Shown here piece by piece: positions 1-10,611 of a stretch of 64,000 nt of DNA. Origin of the DNA: Symbiodinium natans (Eukaryota > Sar > Dinophyceae > Suessiales > Symbiodiniaceae); contig CAJNDS010002706.1 of NCBI GenBank assembly GCA_905221605.1, positions 238,501-302,500 on the forward strand, written 5' to 3'. Position numbers and translations under genes: made by a program. Every line of letters starts with the position of its first letter. Within the stretch, counting starts at the first letter, position 1. Under the pieces are notes generated by a model that ran no database searches, was not told where the DNA came from, and worked only from the letters and a program-made list of their open reading frames with translations.

Positions 1-355
1 CTGGAGAGGCCCGGCCGGCCCGACCAGACTGCGCTTTTTCAGGACCCGCTCGCGCACCCTGTGCCGTCAGCGAGGCCGCAGCCCTTTGAGTATCTGGGCT
101 CTCGGTTCTATGAGTTTCTCTCCCTGAAAATCCCTGAAACGTGAACCGCCGAAGGGATTCCAGCGTACCCAAAGCTCCTGAGCTGCTAAGCTGTTAAGCT
201 TCGCTTAAGCCGCAAAAGCTTCGGACCGTAACTACCATCCCACATACGCCAGCAGAAGCACTAAATGATGAATGTGGTACGCAACAAGAAAAACTGGTGC
301 AAGGAGCCGGGCAGCCCACAGTTTTCAAGAGCGAGCCACATCTCATCTCCCTGAT
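1..355. other. left edge, no gene seen
   Basis: I see no exon with a plausible splice frame here. The short open frames have no recognisable composition. Confidence 0.5.
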
Positions 356-707
356 TAATTTTAACGCTACGCGACCCGCCTCGGCCTGAGCTTCTGTAAC
401 AAGGCAACCAGACCAGGGGTTGAAGGCCGGCAGGCAGGCGCAAGGTGAAAGGCTCTCCAAGCTCTCAAGCTTCAGGCAGGGGGGGCAGGACTTCTGGCAG
501 GTGCGGCCCCCATGGCAGGCTGAAGTGCCCCCTGGTCCTGATGCACCGTCTGCTCCCGGACACTTGTCGGCGAGGGGGGGTACCCATTTCAGGCCAAAAA
601 GTGCAAAATAAAGGGGTGCAAACCTGGTCCCGCTTGGGGAGGGGATGAGAGGTGGGGTGCCTGCTTTGTGCTACGCAGACACCTGCGGCCCAAGGCCTCG
701 GCGGATG
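356..707 (+). repeat. dispersed repeat, copy 1
   Basis: The first 31 bases (356-386) are identical to 54026-54056. Further on, the stretch near 578-600 (GGTACCCATTTCAGG) resembles GGCACCCATTTGAGG near 54364, GGGGTGCCTG recurs in both, and both copies end in AGGCCTCGGCGGAT (copy 1 about 693-706). Order and orientation agree, so these are diverged copies of one element. The 5' end carries CCGCCTCGGCC and the reverse complement of the 3' end reads CCGCCGAGGCC, a possible short terminal inverted repeat. No coding capacity is evident. The first in-frame ATG of the downstream exonuclease frame (645) lies inside this element. Confidence 0.7.
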
Positions 708-2283
708 ATACGAACGCGAACACAAGCACAACAGGGGGTGAGCTGCGCGAAGCATGTGCAGCGCGAAACATGTGCAGGGTCGCAGCTTGCAAGGTACTAC
801 GTGGTGGTTGACTTTGAAGCCACATGCTGGGAAGGCGGCCAGGTTGCGATGCAGCAGGAGATCATCGAGTTCCCAGTGGTGCTTCTGCATGCTGCATCTG
901 GGACATGCGCTGGTGAATTCCACAGCTTTGTCCGGCCCACTGTGCACAGCCAGCTTTCCAAGTACTGCCAACATCTGACGGGTATCTCCCAGTCCACTGT
1001 GGACACTGCTCCTTCCTTCGGAGACGTGGCAAAAGACTTCCTGTCTTGGCTCGAGGAAAAGACCTCACGAGCCAAGGTTGCCTGGGTGGCAGATGGCGAG
1101 TGGGACTTGGAGGACTGGTGTAAGAATAGAATAGCTCGAAGCATCCGTCACATAAAATTGAAACATTCTGAAATCCCTGAACGCTCCTTGCACCTCTGCT
1201 TGCATCGCTGACTTCCACCTTCCCGAACACACTGAGGAGATGTTGCCGGTTCAGTGGAGGCGGAGTTTCGGAGAAGGTCCGCTGCCCGTGCAGTGGAAGG
1301 AGTTCATCGATGTGCGGAAGGTCTTCGAGCAAGTCCACCCTGGGATGATTCCACCCGGCCGTGGCAAGATAAGGTTGATGTGCGAGTACCTGCGCATCCC
1401 GAACGTGGGGCGAGTGCACTCTGGCATCGCAGACACGCGCAACGTCGCTCGCATCCTGCTGATGCTGATGAGAGAGGGTGCCATCTGCCAACTCCGACCT
1501 GTTGTCACACTTCCGCTCCCTCGCCCCTTCCCCACTGCGAAGCGGCAGAAAGCCAAGAGGGAGTTGCCCAAAGTTCAGGTTTCTGAAGTCGAAGTCCGAC
1601 CTTTCGAGGAGGCCATGACTCTCGTTTTGGCGCAGGTGGAGGCGGAAGAGGCCAAGGAAATCATGAAGAAGCTTCACTTCAGCAAGGGAGAGCAAAGGTT
1701 CGTCTCCGAGCACGTGCTTTGTTTGGGAGAGCTCCCAGATGCTCAAGATGCCGGGGCCGTCCGCCGCTTCCTCGTCGCCTGTGGGGAGGAGTTTGTGCGT
1801 GTACACCTACGCCTGGAGCGAGCCTGGCTTTCGGGCTCCGAGTCCTCGGAGTCCTCGAGCTTTTCCTTGGAGCTGGAAGCATTGGAAGCCACGGAGCAAG
1901 CGGTAGAAGAACAGCTGAGGGATTCGGAGGCGTGGGCTCAGCTCCAGAAGCCGCTGGCAGATGGCCGGTGGATATCGGCAGAAACGGGCTTGGACTTAGA
2001 TTTGGTGGGGCCCATCAAGGAGTGGCTGTTTTACCATCAGGTCGATGAAAATCTGCAGTCCTTGGAGGCGGTGAGGGAAAGGCTCCAATCTCTGGAGTCT
2101 TGGGACATCGGGTCGGCGCCCGTCGTGGCATGGCCTCCAGACCGAACCAGCAAGGAGCTCCCAGCGAAAAGAGCTCGTGGTGTTGAAAGCCTCGCTCAGA
2201 AGAGCCTAGAATATAAATACTCAATGCCTGCAGTATGTGGCAACATAAACCCACTTGTGCCAAAATGTGACAAGACCTCCTGA
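645..2283 (+). CDS. ERI1-type DEDDh 3'-5' exoribonuclease, two exons
   Basis: Exon 1 is 645-1112 and exon 2 is 1237-2283, joined in phase by a GA-AG intron (1113-1236). The family signature is complete: DFEATCWE (first Asp and Glu), EIIEFPVVLL, LTGISQ, VADGEWDL (second Asp), FIDVRKVFEQ, and HSGIADTRNVARIL with the catalytic His and last Asp. ERI1 enzymes trim the 3' ends of histone mRNA, 5.8S rRNA and small RNAs. After the nuclease there are roughly 250 acidic, helical residues ending in a basic KRARG cluster, perhaps a nuclear signal; short ERI1 forms lack such a tail. LPVQW occurs twice within 15 residues at the exon 2 start. The start is uncertain: ATG 645 lies in a repeat, and homology begins near 790 (YYVVVDFEATC). 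Confidence 0.85.
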
Positions 2284-2523
2284 ACACCAACCTGCACCCC
2301 GTAACAAGGCTCTGAAGAGGAACAGCGGGCTGGTCCGAAGACCCCCCCCACTGCTTCATCAGAGAGGGAGGAACCTAGTCGAGCTCTAGGGTTCGAAAAC
2401 GCTATGCCAATTTTCAGCCAGGGGCCAGGCACCATTATTTGGCATGGTGGAGGCATGCTGAATTTCACAAGTATCCTTTTCCTGAGAAAGCCGAGGCAAA
2501 CGCAAGCAAGCCGGATTCCAGCA

Positions 2524-2564
2524 AGCTAAAGGTGAATGCTTAGCTAGCTAAAGGTGAATGCTTA
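2524..2564. repeat. tandem 19-base duplication
   Basis: AGCTAAAGGTGAATGCTTA occurs at 2524-2542 and again at 2546-2564, in the gap between the exonuclease and the cold-shock gene. Confidence 0.8.
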
Positions 2565-2689
2565 ACAAGCTCCTTTGCCCAATTCCTGACTCGTCTCTTG
2601 AACATGTAAACAATATGTAAACATATGCGAAAACGGCGCAAGCCTGCCTCTGAAAACATGGAACCCCCCTCCCGTGCAGTCGCTCGCAG

Positions 2690-4169
2690 TTCAGCGTTCA
2701 ACCAAGGAGAAGCCGACATGATCCCTGGGGCGAAGCTGAGCTACGACTTGGAGATTAATGACCGAAACGGCAAGACAAAGGCTGCCATCTTGCCAGGGCT
2801 CTATTTTAAGCTCTTGTGCCTGCTCTGCTTATCCTTGCGCTTGAGACTTCGCGACTGCATGGCGAGGCAGTTCGGGTCAAGGTGGAAGCCCCCGGTGACC
2901 CCAGCTTTTCGTGGAAGGGCGGTGGTGGCGGCGGCGGCGGCAAAGGACTGGGCAAATGGATGCAACTAGCGCAACTTGTCATTCGGCCCGTCGACATGCT
3001 CTGGCACTCTCAGCATGCTCAGCCTGTTATGTACTGTGGTCATGAGCTCTGTGCATTATCGTGCAACATTTTCAGATTGGCAGGAGGTTACGGCAAAGCT
3101 CCGGCAGGCCGTTCTATGCCGTTCAGTGCTCTTGCGTTTGTGCTTTTCGGAGTACGGAGTTGGGGTCTCGAAACCGCTCCCAGGCCGCAGCCACGGCACC
3201 GGCCCCTACGGCCAGTCCTACGGAGCGTCGCTTTTCCTCTCGGGCTCAGAAGGGCTCCTTTTGGGGCGTTTTGGGGCCTCACATGGGGGGATATTGCCTC
3301 GGCTCAGGAAGCTCAGGAAGCGGTAGGAAGCTCAAAGCCCCTTTGCAAGAGCTGTCAGGAGGCGGAGGTGGCTACGATGCTGCTTATTGGCAGCAGCTCA
3401 TGGCAACCATCACACAGGCAGCGCAGGCCCAGAGACCTTCGAGTTTTGCACGTTGCACCAGCTCCTCCACTCCATGCAAGGCAATGCAGGGCGGCGGATA
3501 TCAGGGAGGCCTGCTTCCGCAGTTGCCAACCAGCAGAAGCGTGCGCTGTCTCATGGTACCGGTTTCATCTCCCTGTGCCCCAAGCCCGGAACTCCAGTAA
3601 CTGGAAGTTCTTTGCCTTGAGTAGGTGGGGAAGATCGGGTTGGGATTGAGGGTGCTTCAAGGGGGCAAGGCCAGCGGAGATTGCAATAATGCCCGTCGAG
3701 ATACGTGTGCGTGATCGATATGCAATGGTTGCGACAGTCTGTAGTCTAGACTGCAGACACCCTTATCCATGTCCCCTAAGTACTCGAGAGCTTTCGTTTC
3801 AAATCGCTTCATGCAGGCGGCGGAGGCGCGACGAGCGGCGAGTGCAATGTGAGTGCACGGCTAGTGGAAGAAGCAACAACTTCAGTTCACGAATTTCACG
3901 AAGAATTGCAGAAAACTGAGCGAGAAGCACGCGCCTTCGGGTCTGAGTTTGACTCTCAGGCTACGGCTCCTGGAAGTGAAGTTGGCACGGTGCGGGGACT
4001 CGGATTGTTTGGTTTAACGGCGTATTCAGAAGCAGTATCGATGTCTGACGTTTTTGCGATGCAGGTGCCAAAAATCTTGAGACAGCCTTTGGGCGCACCA
4101 TCAGGCCGCACCAGAACTCGTACTCGTGCCTCAAAGCTCAGCTGGAAGAGCAAAAGTGGCGCAGGCTAG
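2690..4169 (+). CDS. cold-shock-domain glycine-rich RNA-binding protein
   Basis: Exons that join in phase: 2690-2780, 2867-2951, 3184-3222, 3359 to about 3415, then Gly-rich pieces near 3490 and 3817, and a basic C-terminal piece ending at TAG 4167-4169. The first exon encodes SAFNQGEADMIPG and LSYDLEINDRNGKTK, and the next starts AVRVKVEAPGD; together they match the second half of a cold-shock domain (strands 4-5). Next come eight glycines and aromatic Gly-rich segments (HGTGPYGQSYG, GGGGGYDAAYW), as in cold-shock RNA chaperones. Introns use GC or GA donors and AG acceptors. The first half of the domain (the KGFGFI-type RNA-binding strands) is not visible in 2284-2689, so the 5' exon is missed, very diverged or lost. 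The last exons are the least certain. Confidence 0.65.
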
Positions 4170-5025
4170 TCTCGGCTAGATTACTCGCATGGGCTTGCAA
4201 TCAGCTGAGGTCTTTGGCGCATGCTAACATATTGCACTTGTGCGCACATGTTACCGCTGCGTCTCTTCATTTCTGACGTGGTTGCTGGCGCCGCCTACGA
4301 GTATGTTTCCTCAGACCGTGTTGCAAGTCGAACCCCTCTAGTTTGTTGCGCAAGCCGAGACCTTCCAGACCCAATGCAGCTCAGAAGTGGAACTCTACAT
4401 TGAATCCTTGCAAACTAAACCCATCCGCGATGACCGCTGCGGTTGTACGCCTCCCAGTCACGGCTTTTCTTGAGCACAGTGCCTGCCTGTGCCTGCCTGC
4501 AGTGCTCGAGGCAAGTAAAGTGCAAAGTCTATCGATTTTCGTTGTCTCAGGATACGGGGACGCTGTCGCCCCAAAGGACACGGAGCGGAATGACAAGCTC
4601 GCTGCTGGGTCCTCGGCCTGTTTCTTGGGAGGAAAGAGCCTGAGATGGCTTGCGCCTGTTTGCGCCCGTTCCATGTTGGCCGGGCAAGTTCGATGCCTAG
4701 GTCCTGGAGCTCCACGCAACGGCGACGGGGTCCTACCCCGTGGAATGACCTGCTGCGCTTGTCAGAGGCTCAGGAGCCTCTCACGCATCAAGCTTGGAGG
4801 CATTCGGAGGCCCACAATCTGCTCAAAGGAGTACTCTGCATTTTGCATTGTATGATGGTGCCCTTCTGGGGGCCCCCCTGTCGCGTGCGTCGAGGCCACG
4901 GGAGGGCCCGCGCCCAGGCGGCGGCAGATGCGAAGTCGCGGACACGGGCATGGTCGAGGCCAGCGAATGCAGTTCGTAGGCAGACTCGTGCGTAAGAAGC
5001 AAAACTTGTTCCTTCAAAACAACTC

Positions 5026-5073
5026 TTGTGTGTGTGTGTGTGTGTGTCTGTCTGTCTGTCTGTCTGTCTGTGA
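5026..5073. repeat. (TG)n(TCTG)n microsatellite
   Basis: A run of TG dinucleotides passes into TCTG units. A CT-rich run (about 5139-5159) follows, just before an exon acceptor at 5176, where it may serve as the polypyrimidine tract. Confidence 0.85.
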
Positions 5074-5176
5074 ACTCAACAAATTCAGTGTAAACTCTTT
5101 CTTAATATCCTTTTTGATTTGCATTTGTGTTTTTTTTCTCGCTCTCTCTCTCTCTCTCCCGCTCCCTCTGTCGCAG

Positions 5177-6454
5177 GCCATCAAGGCCGATGCCCTGCGG
5201 GAGAAGGTAGAAGCGGAGGTGGGCGAGAGCATTTTCTCAAATAATTAGCAACCTTTAAATTTGCGAGTTTTGCATGAATTTGCAATTTGCCCAGACCGTA
5301 TAGTTGACATTCCCTACCCCCGAATCGTGCAGTGCGTGTTCTTAGAGCAAAGTTTGGCTCGCATGCCGCTTCTCCCGGAGGCATCTCGCACACTCGAGGC
5401 AGCCCATCGGGAGAAGACCATGAAGAAGTCTGCAAACCGCAGCAGGATGTCCCCACGAGGGCTTGTGGAGCATGCTAAGAGAACCACGAAGGTTGTGAGA
5501 GTCAACAAGAGTCGGCACCTCGGGTTTAGGAAAGCAAAGCTGCTCAACGGCATGGGATGTTTGGCGTGATGAGGGGTTCGCACCCTTTCGTCCAGGACCA
5601 TGCGCCAGCCGGTGACTGATGTCGCCTCCCCGAGCGTCGGGCGCATAGCGTCAGGTCTTCTGCGCTTTTGATGAGAGGGTTTGCTTCCAAATATTCCTCC
5701 GAGTGAGAGCTGGACTAAAGAGCTCACTCCACAAAAGTTTCACTCGACATGACTTGAGTCCATAATCAGGATCAAGCAATACCCTTGCAGGCTTCCACGC
5801 TCGCAGCAACTTCGACGCTCCCAGGCAGGTCGCGTACCATGCACGTGCCATGCGCAGTCTGATGGGATGCTTGCCCGAAGCAAGTCAACCAACACACACG
5901 CACACAGACTAACACTGTAAGGTAGCGACGAAGCAGTCGAGACCTCAGCTGCAAGAAGCTGCAAGAAGCAAGAACCGCTGTTGCCTGGCATGCCTCTCCC
6001 CAGGTTTCATGCCTGGGGCCCCTGAACTCTCTCGCTCCCAGGCTCTGGTGCGTACAAGCAGGGCAGACCAGCTGGATGGACCCGAGGTGGGAGGCTCTGC
6101 TTCCTTAGCCTTTGACGACCGCGTCTTAAGTCTTAGCTGCCGGGTCGACTACGTGCACATACATGTGCACACAAGTTCGATGAACCTCTTTGCGGTGTTC
6201 TCTTGACCGGCCCCAACACAGGCCCGACGCCGAATTGAGCTTCAGACCAAGTTCAACAAGGTCGGGATGAGTTACCGAAGCTACACAGGACGTATCACTC
6301 TCACGATGTCTCACTGTGTCTCGCTATGTTTCACCATGTCTCGCTATGTCTCGCTTCCCCTCCTTGCAGTCCTGAGGTGGAGGTCGTTCGGCAGGCCGAT
6401 CAGAAGTTCATCCGGGAGCGCGCGGAGAAGCCCCTTGATTGGGTCAAGCGGTGA
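5177..6454 (+). CDS. unknown short-exon protein, C-terminal part
   Basis: Four exons join in phase: 5177-5218 (ADALREKVEAE), about 5399-5490 (AAHREKTMKKSANRSRM), 6222-6265 (ARRRIELQTKFNKVG) and 6370-6454 (VRQADQKFIRERAEKPLDWV, then TGA). The peptide is basic, charged and helical, with no domain I recognise. Acceptors are AG followed by G in three cases. The second exon may instead begin at 5381, adding six residues in frame. Upstream exons probably exist; 4740-4960 has coding-looking stretches I could not phase. A helical structural protein is plausible, but that is inference only. Confidence 0.5.
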
Positions 6455-6635
6455 TATGCGATGATGCTGTGGGTTAAGAACCCGGGGCTTGAACTGAAAC
6501 CCTAAACTGCCTAAGCGACTGAGCTCTCGTACCGACCTGCAGAATGTACTCGCTACCACGCAGGTGACCGTTGCAACCAACCGAAGGGTTCCTAGCAAAC
6601 TCTAGCACTGTGGCACGAAACGACGGGGCTCTGCT

Positions 6636-7145
6636 ATGGCGATTCTTGTGCCCAGGGCCAAAACGATGCGCGATGATCGCTTCAAGCGACTAGTGGATGC
6701 GGTCTGCGACCATGGAGGCCCGGACAAGGGTTGCAAGGGCACATCTGCAATGACACTAATCATTGGAGAGTTTCTGCCATGATGGCTAGGTCTGGCGATG
6801 GAATGCGCTGAGAACCTTGCGGCCTTTGAGCAGCGCTATCAGTCTCCCTGGCGGTCTTTGCAAGCTTGACATTGTCATGTTTGCCTTGGTGCTCAGCGCT
6901 CCTCACTATTTGTCTAAACCGTTCAGGCAGCGCCGGTGGGACCTCTATGCCCAGTGGGATGAACACGTATCCCATCCCATTGCCAAGCAGGCCCAACAAA
7001 GACTTAAGGTTTGACACACATGCAGTGCCTTCTCAGCAAGCTGTGGCAGGCCTTTGATTACCTCAATCCGGCAGACCGCATGGCGCAGCAGAAGCTCAAT
7101 GGATCCAAGTTCGTCAGTGAAGCTGCCATCAATTCCAATGTTTGA
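6636..7145 (+). CDS. small unknown protein, about 75 residues
   Basis: The start ATG is 6636. Exons 6636-6685, 6927-7008 and 7050-7145 join in phase and end at TGA. Recognisable pieces are MAILVPRAKTMRDDRFK, RRWDLYAQWDEHVSHPIAK and FDYLNPADRMAQQKLNGSK. There is no signal peptide or membrane segment. The first intron is GC-AG. The second would be only 41 bases (7009-7049), very short for a dinoflagellate; the alternative is a missed exon or an indel. I recognise no family. It is a compact, aromatic- and Asp-rich helical peptide. Confidence 0.45.
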
Positions 7146-8160
7146 GCAGCAGGTCGAGTACATGCTTCCGTTTGATTCCAACAGAGGCATGTACATAAGC
7201 CGATCCCACGCTTGTAGGCGCTCTTCAGATATCTTCACTGTTTCTGCAATCAGAGTTTTCCAATTTCCTGAATCCGCGTTAAGCTTCCCGAATCTTTTCG
7301 AGTTTCCAGCATCAGGTTGTCAACGGCTTTTCGGTTTCCAGACTCTGCCTGGCAAGTTGCCCGAAGTAGGCAGGTTGAGTAAGTAAACACAATATATTAT
7401 TCATGCTGTTGTTAACACTACATATGATTAATATTGTTGCTATTAACTAGCCTGTGGGAAAGCCCCTTGTGACAACCAGTTGTCTTTTCCTGGCAGTGCG
7501 ATGAGAAGAAGGGATCTTGGGAAAAGGGGAATGTTGGACGTACTCTAGCTGGTCGAACTCAGAGACTGGGGAGGAGACGGTCAACCTTTGGTTTTCCATG
7601 GCCTGGTGGCCTTTCTTGTTAAGGATTCAATGACAAACTGAGCGGACCAGCTTCCTCTGGGAGCTTCTTATGGAGCTATAGTAGCAAGGAGCACATCTTA
7701 ATGTAGCATTGGCGGGCGTATTTGCCATGTGTGGTAGAGGCTTGAGGAAGCTCTGCGACCCCGGGAACCTGCCATTTGCCAGGCTGGAAGCTCCCTCATG
7801 AGAGACAGCAACTGAAGCTGGATGTCTCCAAGGCCCTTTAGCCACGCGGAGGCACAACTGAAAGGATTCTTGCCACTTGTGAGGACCCCGTGCAGCGGCA
7901 GCTACACGACACCGAAGCCGAGAAAGCCTTCCATGAGGCCCATGCCTTCTTAGACTGAGAGACTGACAGATGAGAGGCGTTTTTTGAGGGCTCGGAAGGT
8001 TGCCGAGACGGTCCTTGGCCGCAGCCGCAGCTCCCCAGAGATTCTGCGGCGCTCGGCCATGCGAGATCCGTGAGGGGGCCAAGAAAACCACGTATTTGAG
8101 TCTGTGCAAAAAGTGTCAACAGTCTCGTCATCACCTGTCATAAACCACTAGGATCCTGTC
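7146..8160. other. no gene resolved
   Basis: Open frames on both strands are of similar quality and none has a convincing exon with paired splice sites. 7385-7450 is AT-rich. Confidence 0.4.
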
Positions 8161-8380
8161 CGCACCCGCTGTCTTTTGCTCCGTTCACTCGCCCTTTCTC
8201 CCTCGTCTTTCTCTCCTCCGTCTCCTGCCTCTCCCCTCTCCTCCCTTTTTCCTCCTCCCTATCTCCTCCCTATCTCCTCCCTATCTCCTCCCCATCTCCT
8301 CCCTATATCCTCCCCCTCTCCTCCCCGTATCTCCTCCCATATCTCCTGCCTGGATCCTCCCTATCTCCTCCCTGTCTCGG
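8160..8380. repeat. pyrimidine-rich CTCCCTAT minisatellite
   Basis: About 200 bases of nearly pure pyrimidine on the plus strand, built from imperfect TCTCCTCCCTA units. The 167-residue Ser/Pro/Leu open frame across it is a product of the repeat. Confidence 0.8.
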
Positions 8381-8758
8381 AGCTGTTGAGAAGTCCAGAG
8401 CAAGTCAGTGTTTTTTTGGTGGTGAAGGTACAGTTAAGGGTAATTCAGAGGGTTTCATGGTGCCATTGTGCCCCGAGGCGTGCGGTGGGCACGCGGGCCC
8501 TAAGCCGACCGGTTCTAGAGCCGATGGTGCGGCACTCGGACCTTTTGACCCTAGATCTGTCCCGCGTGTTAGGTGTTGCATTTGTGGTCAGGGGGAAGTT
8601 GAGGGGAGAGGATTGCAAAGATTTCGGACTGTTCGTGACTCCTTCGGCCGCAGCTTTGCTTTTTGCGCGTGAGCCTTAGCTGTGGGCTTCAGCATACCAC
8701 GAGGCAACCGACAAGGTTTGTTGCCGATCTCTTAGCCGACAAGATGTACATGCCTTAA

Positions 8759-9490
8759 GTTCTGCTGCTACGAAGGCTCTCATCTAGGAGGCTGTCCAAT
8801 GCTGCTACGTCTGCTGGAAGTACTTTCCGAAAACATGAAAGTATCGTTCCTGGTGATCCCAAGCTAGATCTTGAGAGAGCCGAGCAGCAGGGGTTTCTGT
8901 GCAGGACTGGGGCCAGCAGCAGCTGCAGGGGACCCTCTTCGGCCGCTTTGCGCAGGTATCTGGAGCCGGAACGCATTTCTCTGGAACATTCCGGACCTTT
9001 CTGGGACTGCCAGGCCTGTGAGGAGGGCCCCAACTTCACGCGCGCCCGACGCGGAGGGACCAACGTCTTCATACCCGATGAAGCTGATGGAATCGAGGCG
9101 GTCGGGCGCTCGGAAACCTTTGAATCCTTGAGCCAAGTGTCGGTGTGCGTGGCCGAGGCTGGAACGCGCTTTAGCCGCCTGCACGGCTATCACGACATGG
9201 GCGTCCTCCGTGGCGACACGGGGTCACAGGGTGAGACTGCGAATTTCAAAACTCATGAAGGCGGTGCAGCGCCGAAGCTTCCCAAACCCCTGTGCAAGTT
9301 GTAAGCGATATTGTTGCAATTTGCAAAGCCACCCACAAATGTCGGCAACATGTTCAATCTGGAAAGGAAGCTCTTCGGGCGCCCCTGGGCAAGATCATTT
9401 CACCTTCCAGCACAGCAAGGAGATCACCGACCTCGAGTTCCCTTTGGGAAAGAAGGCAAGGGGGCTCAGGACTACAGAGAGTTGGTAAGG
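8759..9490 (+). CDS. unknown protein, one long exon plus a probable second
   Basis: One plus-strand frame stays open from 8759 to 9303 (about 180 codons) with protein-like composition: SGPFWDCQACEEGPNF, RGGTNVFIPDEADGIE and SQVSVCVAEAGTRF. The exon may begin at the acceptor before 8957 (the residues after it start YLEPERISLEHSG). A second in-style exon lies near 9405-9450 (HSKEITDLEFPLGKK) with a GC donor. Two Cys residues in DCQAC hint at a metal or disulphide site, but no family is recognised. The antisense frame is also open, so strand is judged from composition and splice motifs only. Confidence 0.4.
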
Positions 9491-10611
9491 GACTGTAAGG
9501 ATACTGTAAGGGTTTAAGAATGTATTGAAAGTTAGAGGTAAATCTCGATGCATTGCCTGGATGTGTCGTGGCTTGACTCTTCGAAGGTCTTTCCAGAATT
9601 CCACTGAGCATTCGGCTCCAGACAAGAGAGTTGCTGGGATACTGGACGTGTGTGTCTTGATGTAGTGCTTGCACCGGCGTGGATACAGTTGTTTATGGGT
9701 TGCTCCTGTCTTATCATCAATCGTGGATACTTGTTTCGTCTCTGTCAGTCCATCGGGACCTACGGTGTCGTCAAACAGCGCAGGCAATATGAAGTCTGCA
9801 AGGCAATGCTGCAAAAGCTAGTACCCAGGGAGCCAGGGGGATCAATCTTGTCGCTGTTTGGGGGCTTGCTTATTTAATTCAGATCGGTGACTGCTACAGG
9901 CACGCTCCGAAGGAGCCTGACCTGTGCACCCTCCTAGCAGGAGTTGAAAGACCGGCATGATGTTTCCGTTGCAGTCTCGGGATGCTAGACCACCCCCGAC
10001 CAGGTTCCCAAAGTAAGCCAATGACCCCCTCCCGCCCCCACCCCCCCGCCCCATTTTGTCAGGCCTCTTGTTTATCGCCCAAGGCGATTGGCCAATTTGC
10101 CGGTCAGGCGATGCTGGCAAGCCAGTGCGGTCGTCCACGAAAAGCGCGGGTCTGTTCTTTCGGATGCGAAGCTACGTAAGTATGTAAGGGCTTCAGCCAG
10201 GCTTTTTGCTCGGCATCATTGTGAATTTTCTGCGCTTGCTTCAGCAGTTGTCTCATCACACTTGTTGGGATGTTGCCTGGCACGCAGCCCAGCACAGCCA
10301 AAGCCCATCAAAGCCCCCACTCATCATCCATTAGGGTCCCCCGCGGCACTTCTAGGCGGGCCCTATCACCAGCAATGCTCGATGACGCATGGGGCGATCT
10401 GGGCGGTGCCTGGCTTCAGGACAGCCCGTCAAGGTCCAGGCAGGGCTCATGCCTGTTGCCTTCTGCCTAACCGTACAGAAACCTCATCAAACACGTGAAC
10501 GATTTCACATTCGTTTTTTACTGAATTGGCCTGAGGCAGCTGCTGGGCTTGCATGGGTGCCGGGACGAGACAACTTCAAGCAGTTCCGTGCCCAGCTTCT
10601 GCAGCATTAGC

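Noticed and set aside
862-1806. 314-codon open frame on the minus strand
   Set aside because: It is the antisense shadow of the ERI1-type exonuclease, whose catalytic motifs fix the plus strand.
9128-9142. TTGGCTCAAG on the minus strand, matching the end of the dinoflagellate spliced leader
   Set aside because: Only 10 bases match, the CCGTAGCCATTT part is absent, and it lies inside a coding-looking plus-strand exon (ESLSQ). Probably chance.
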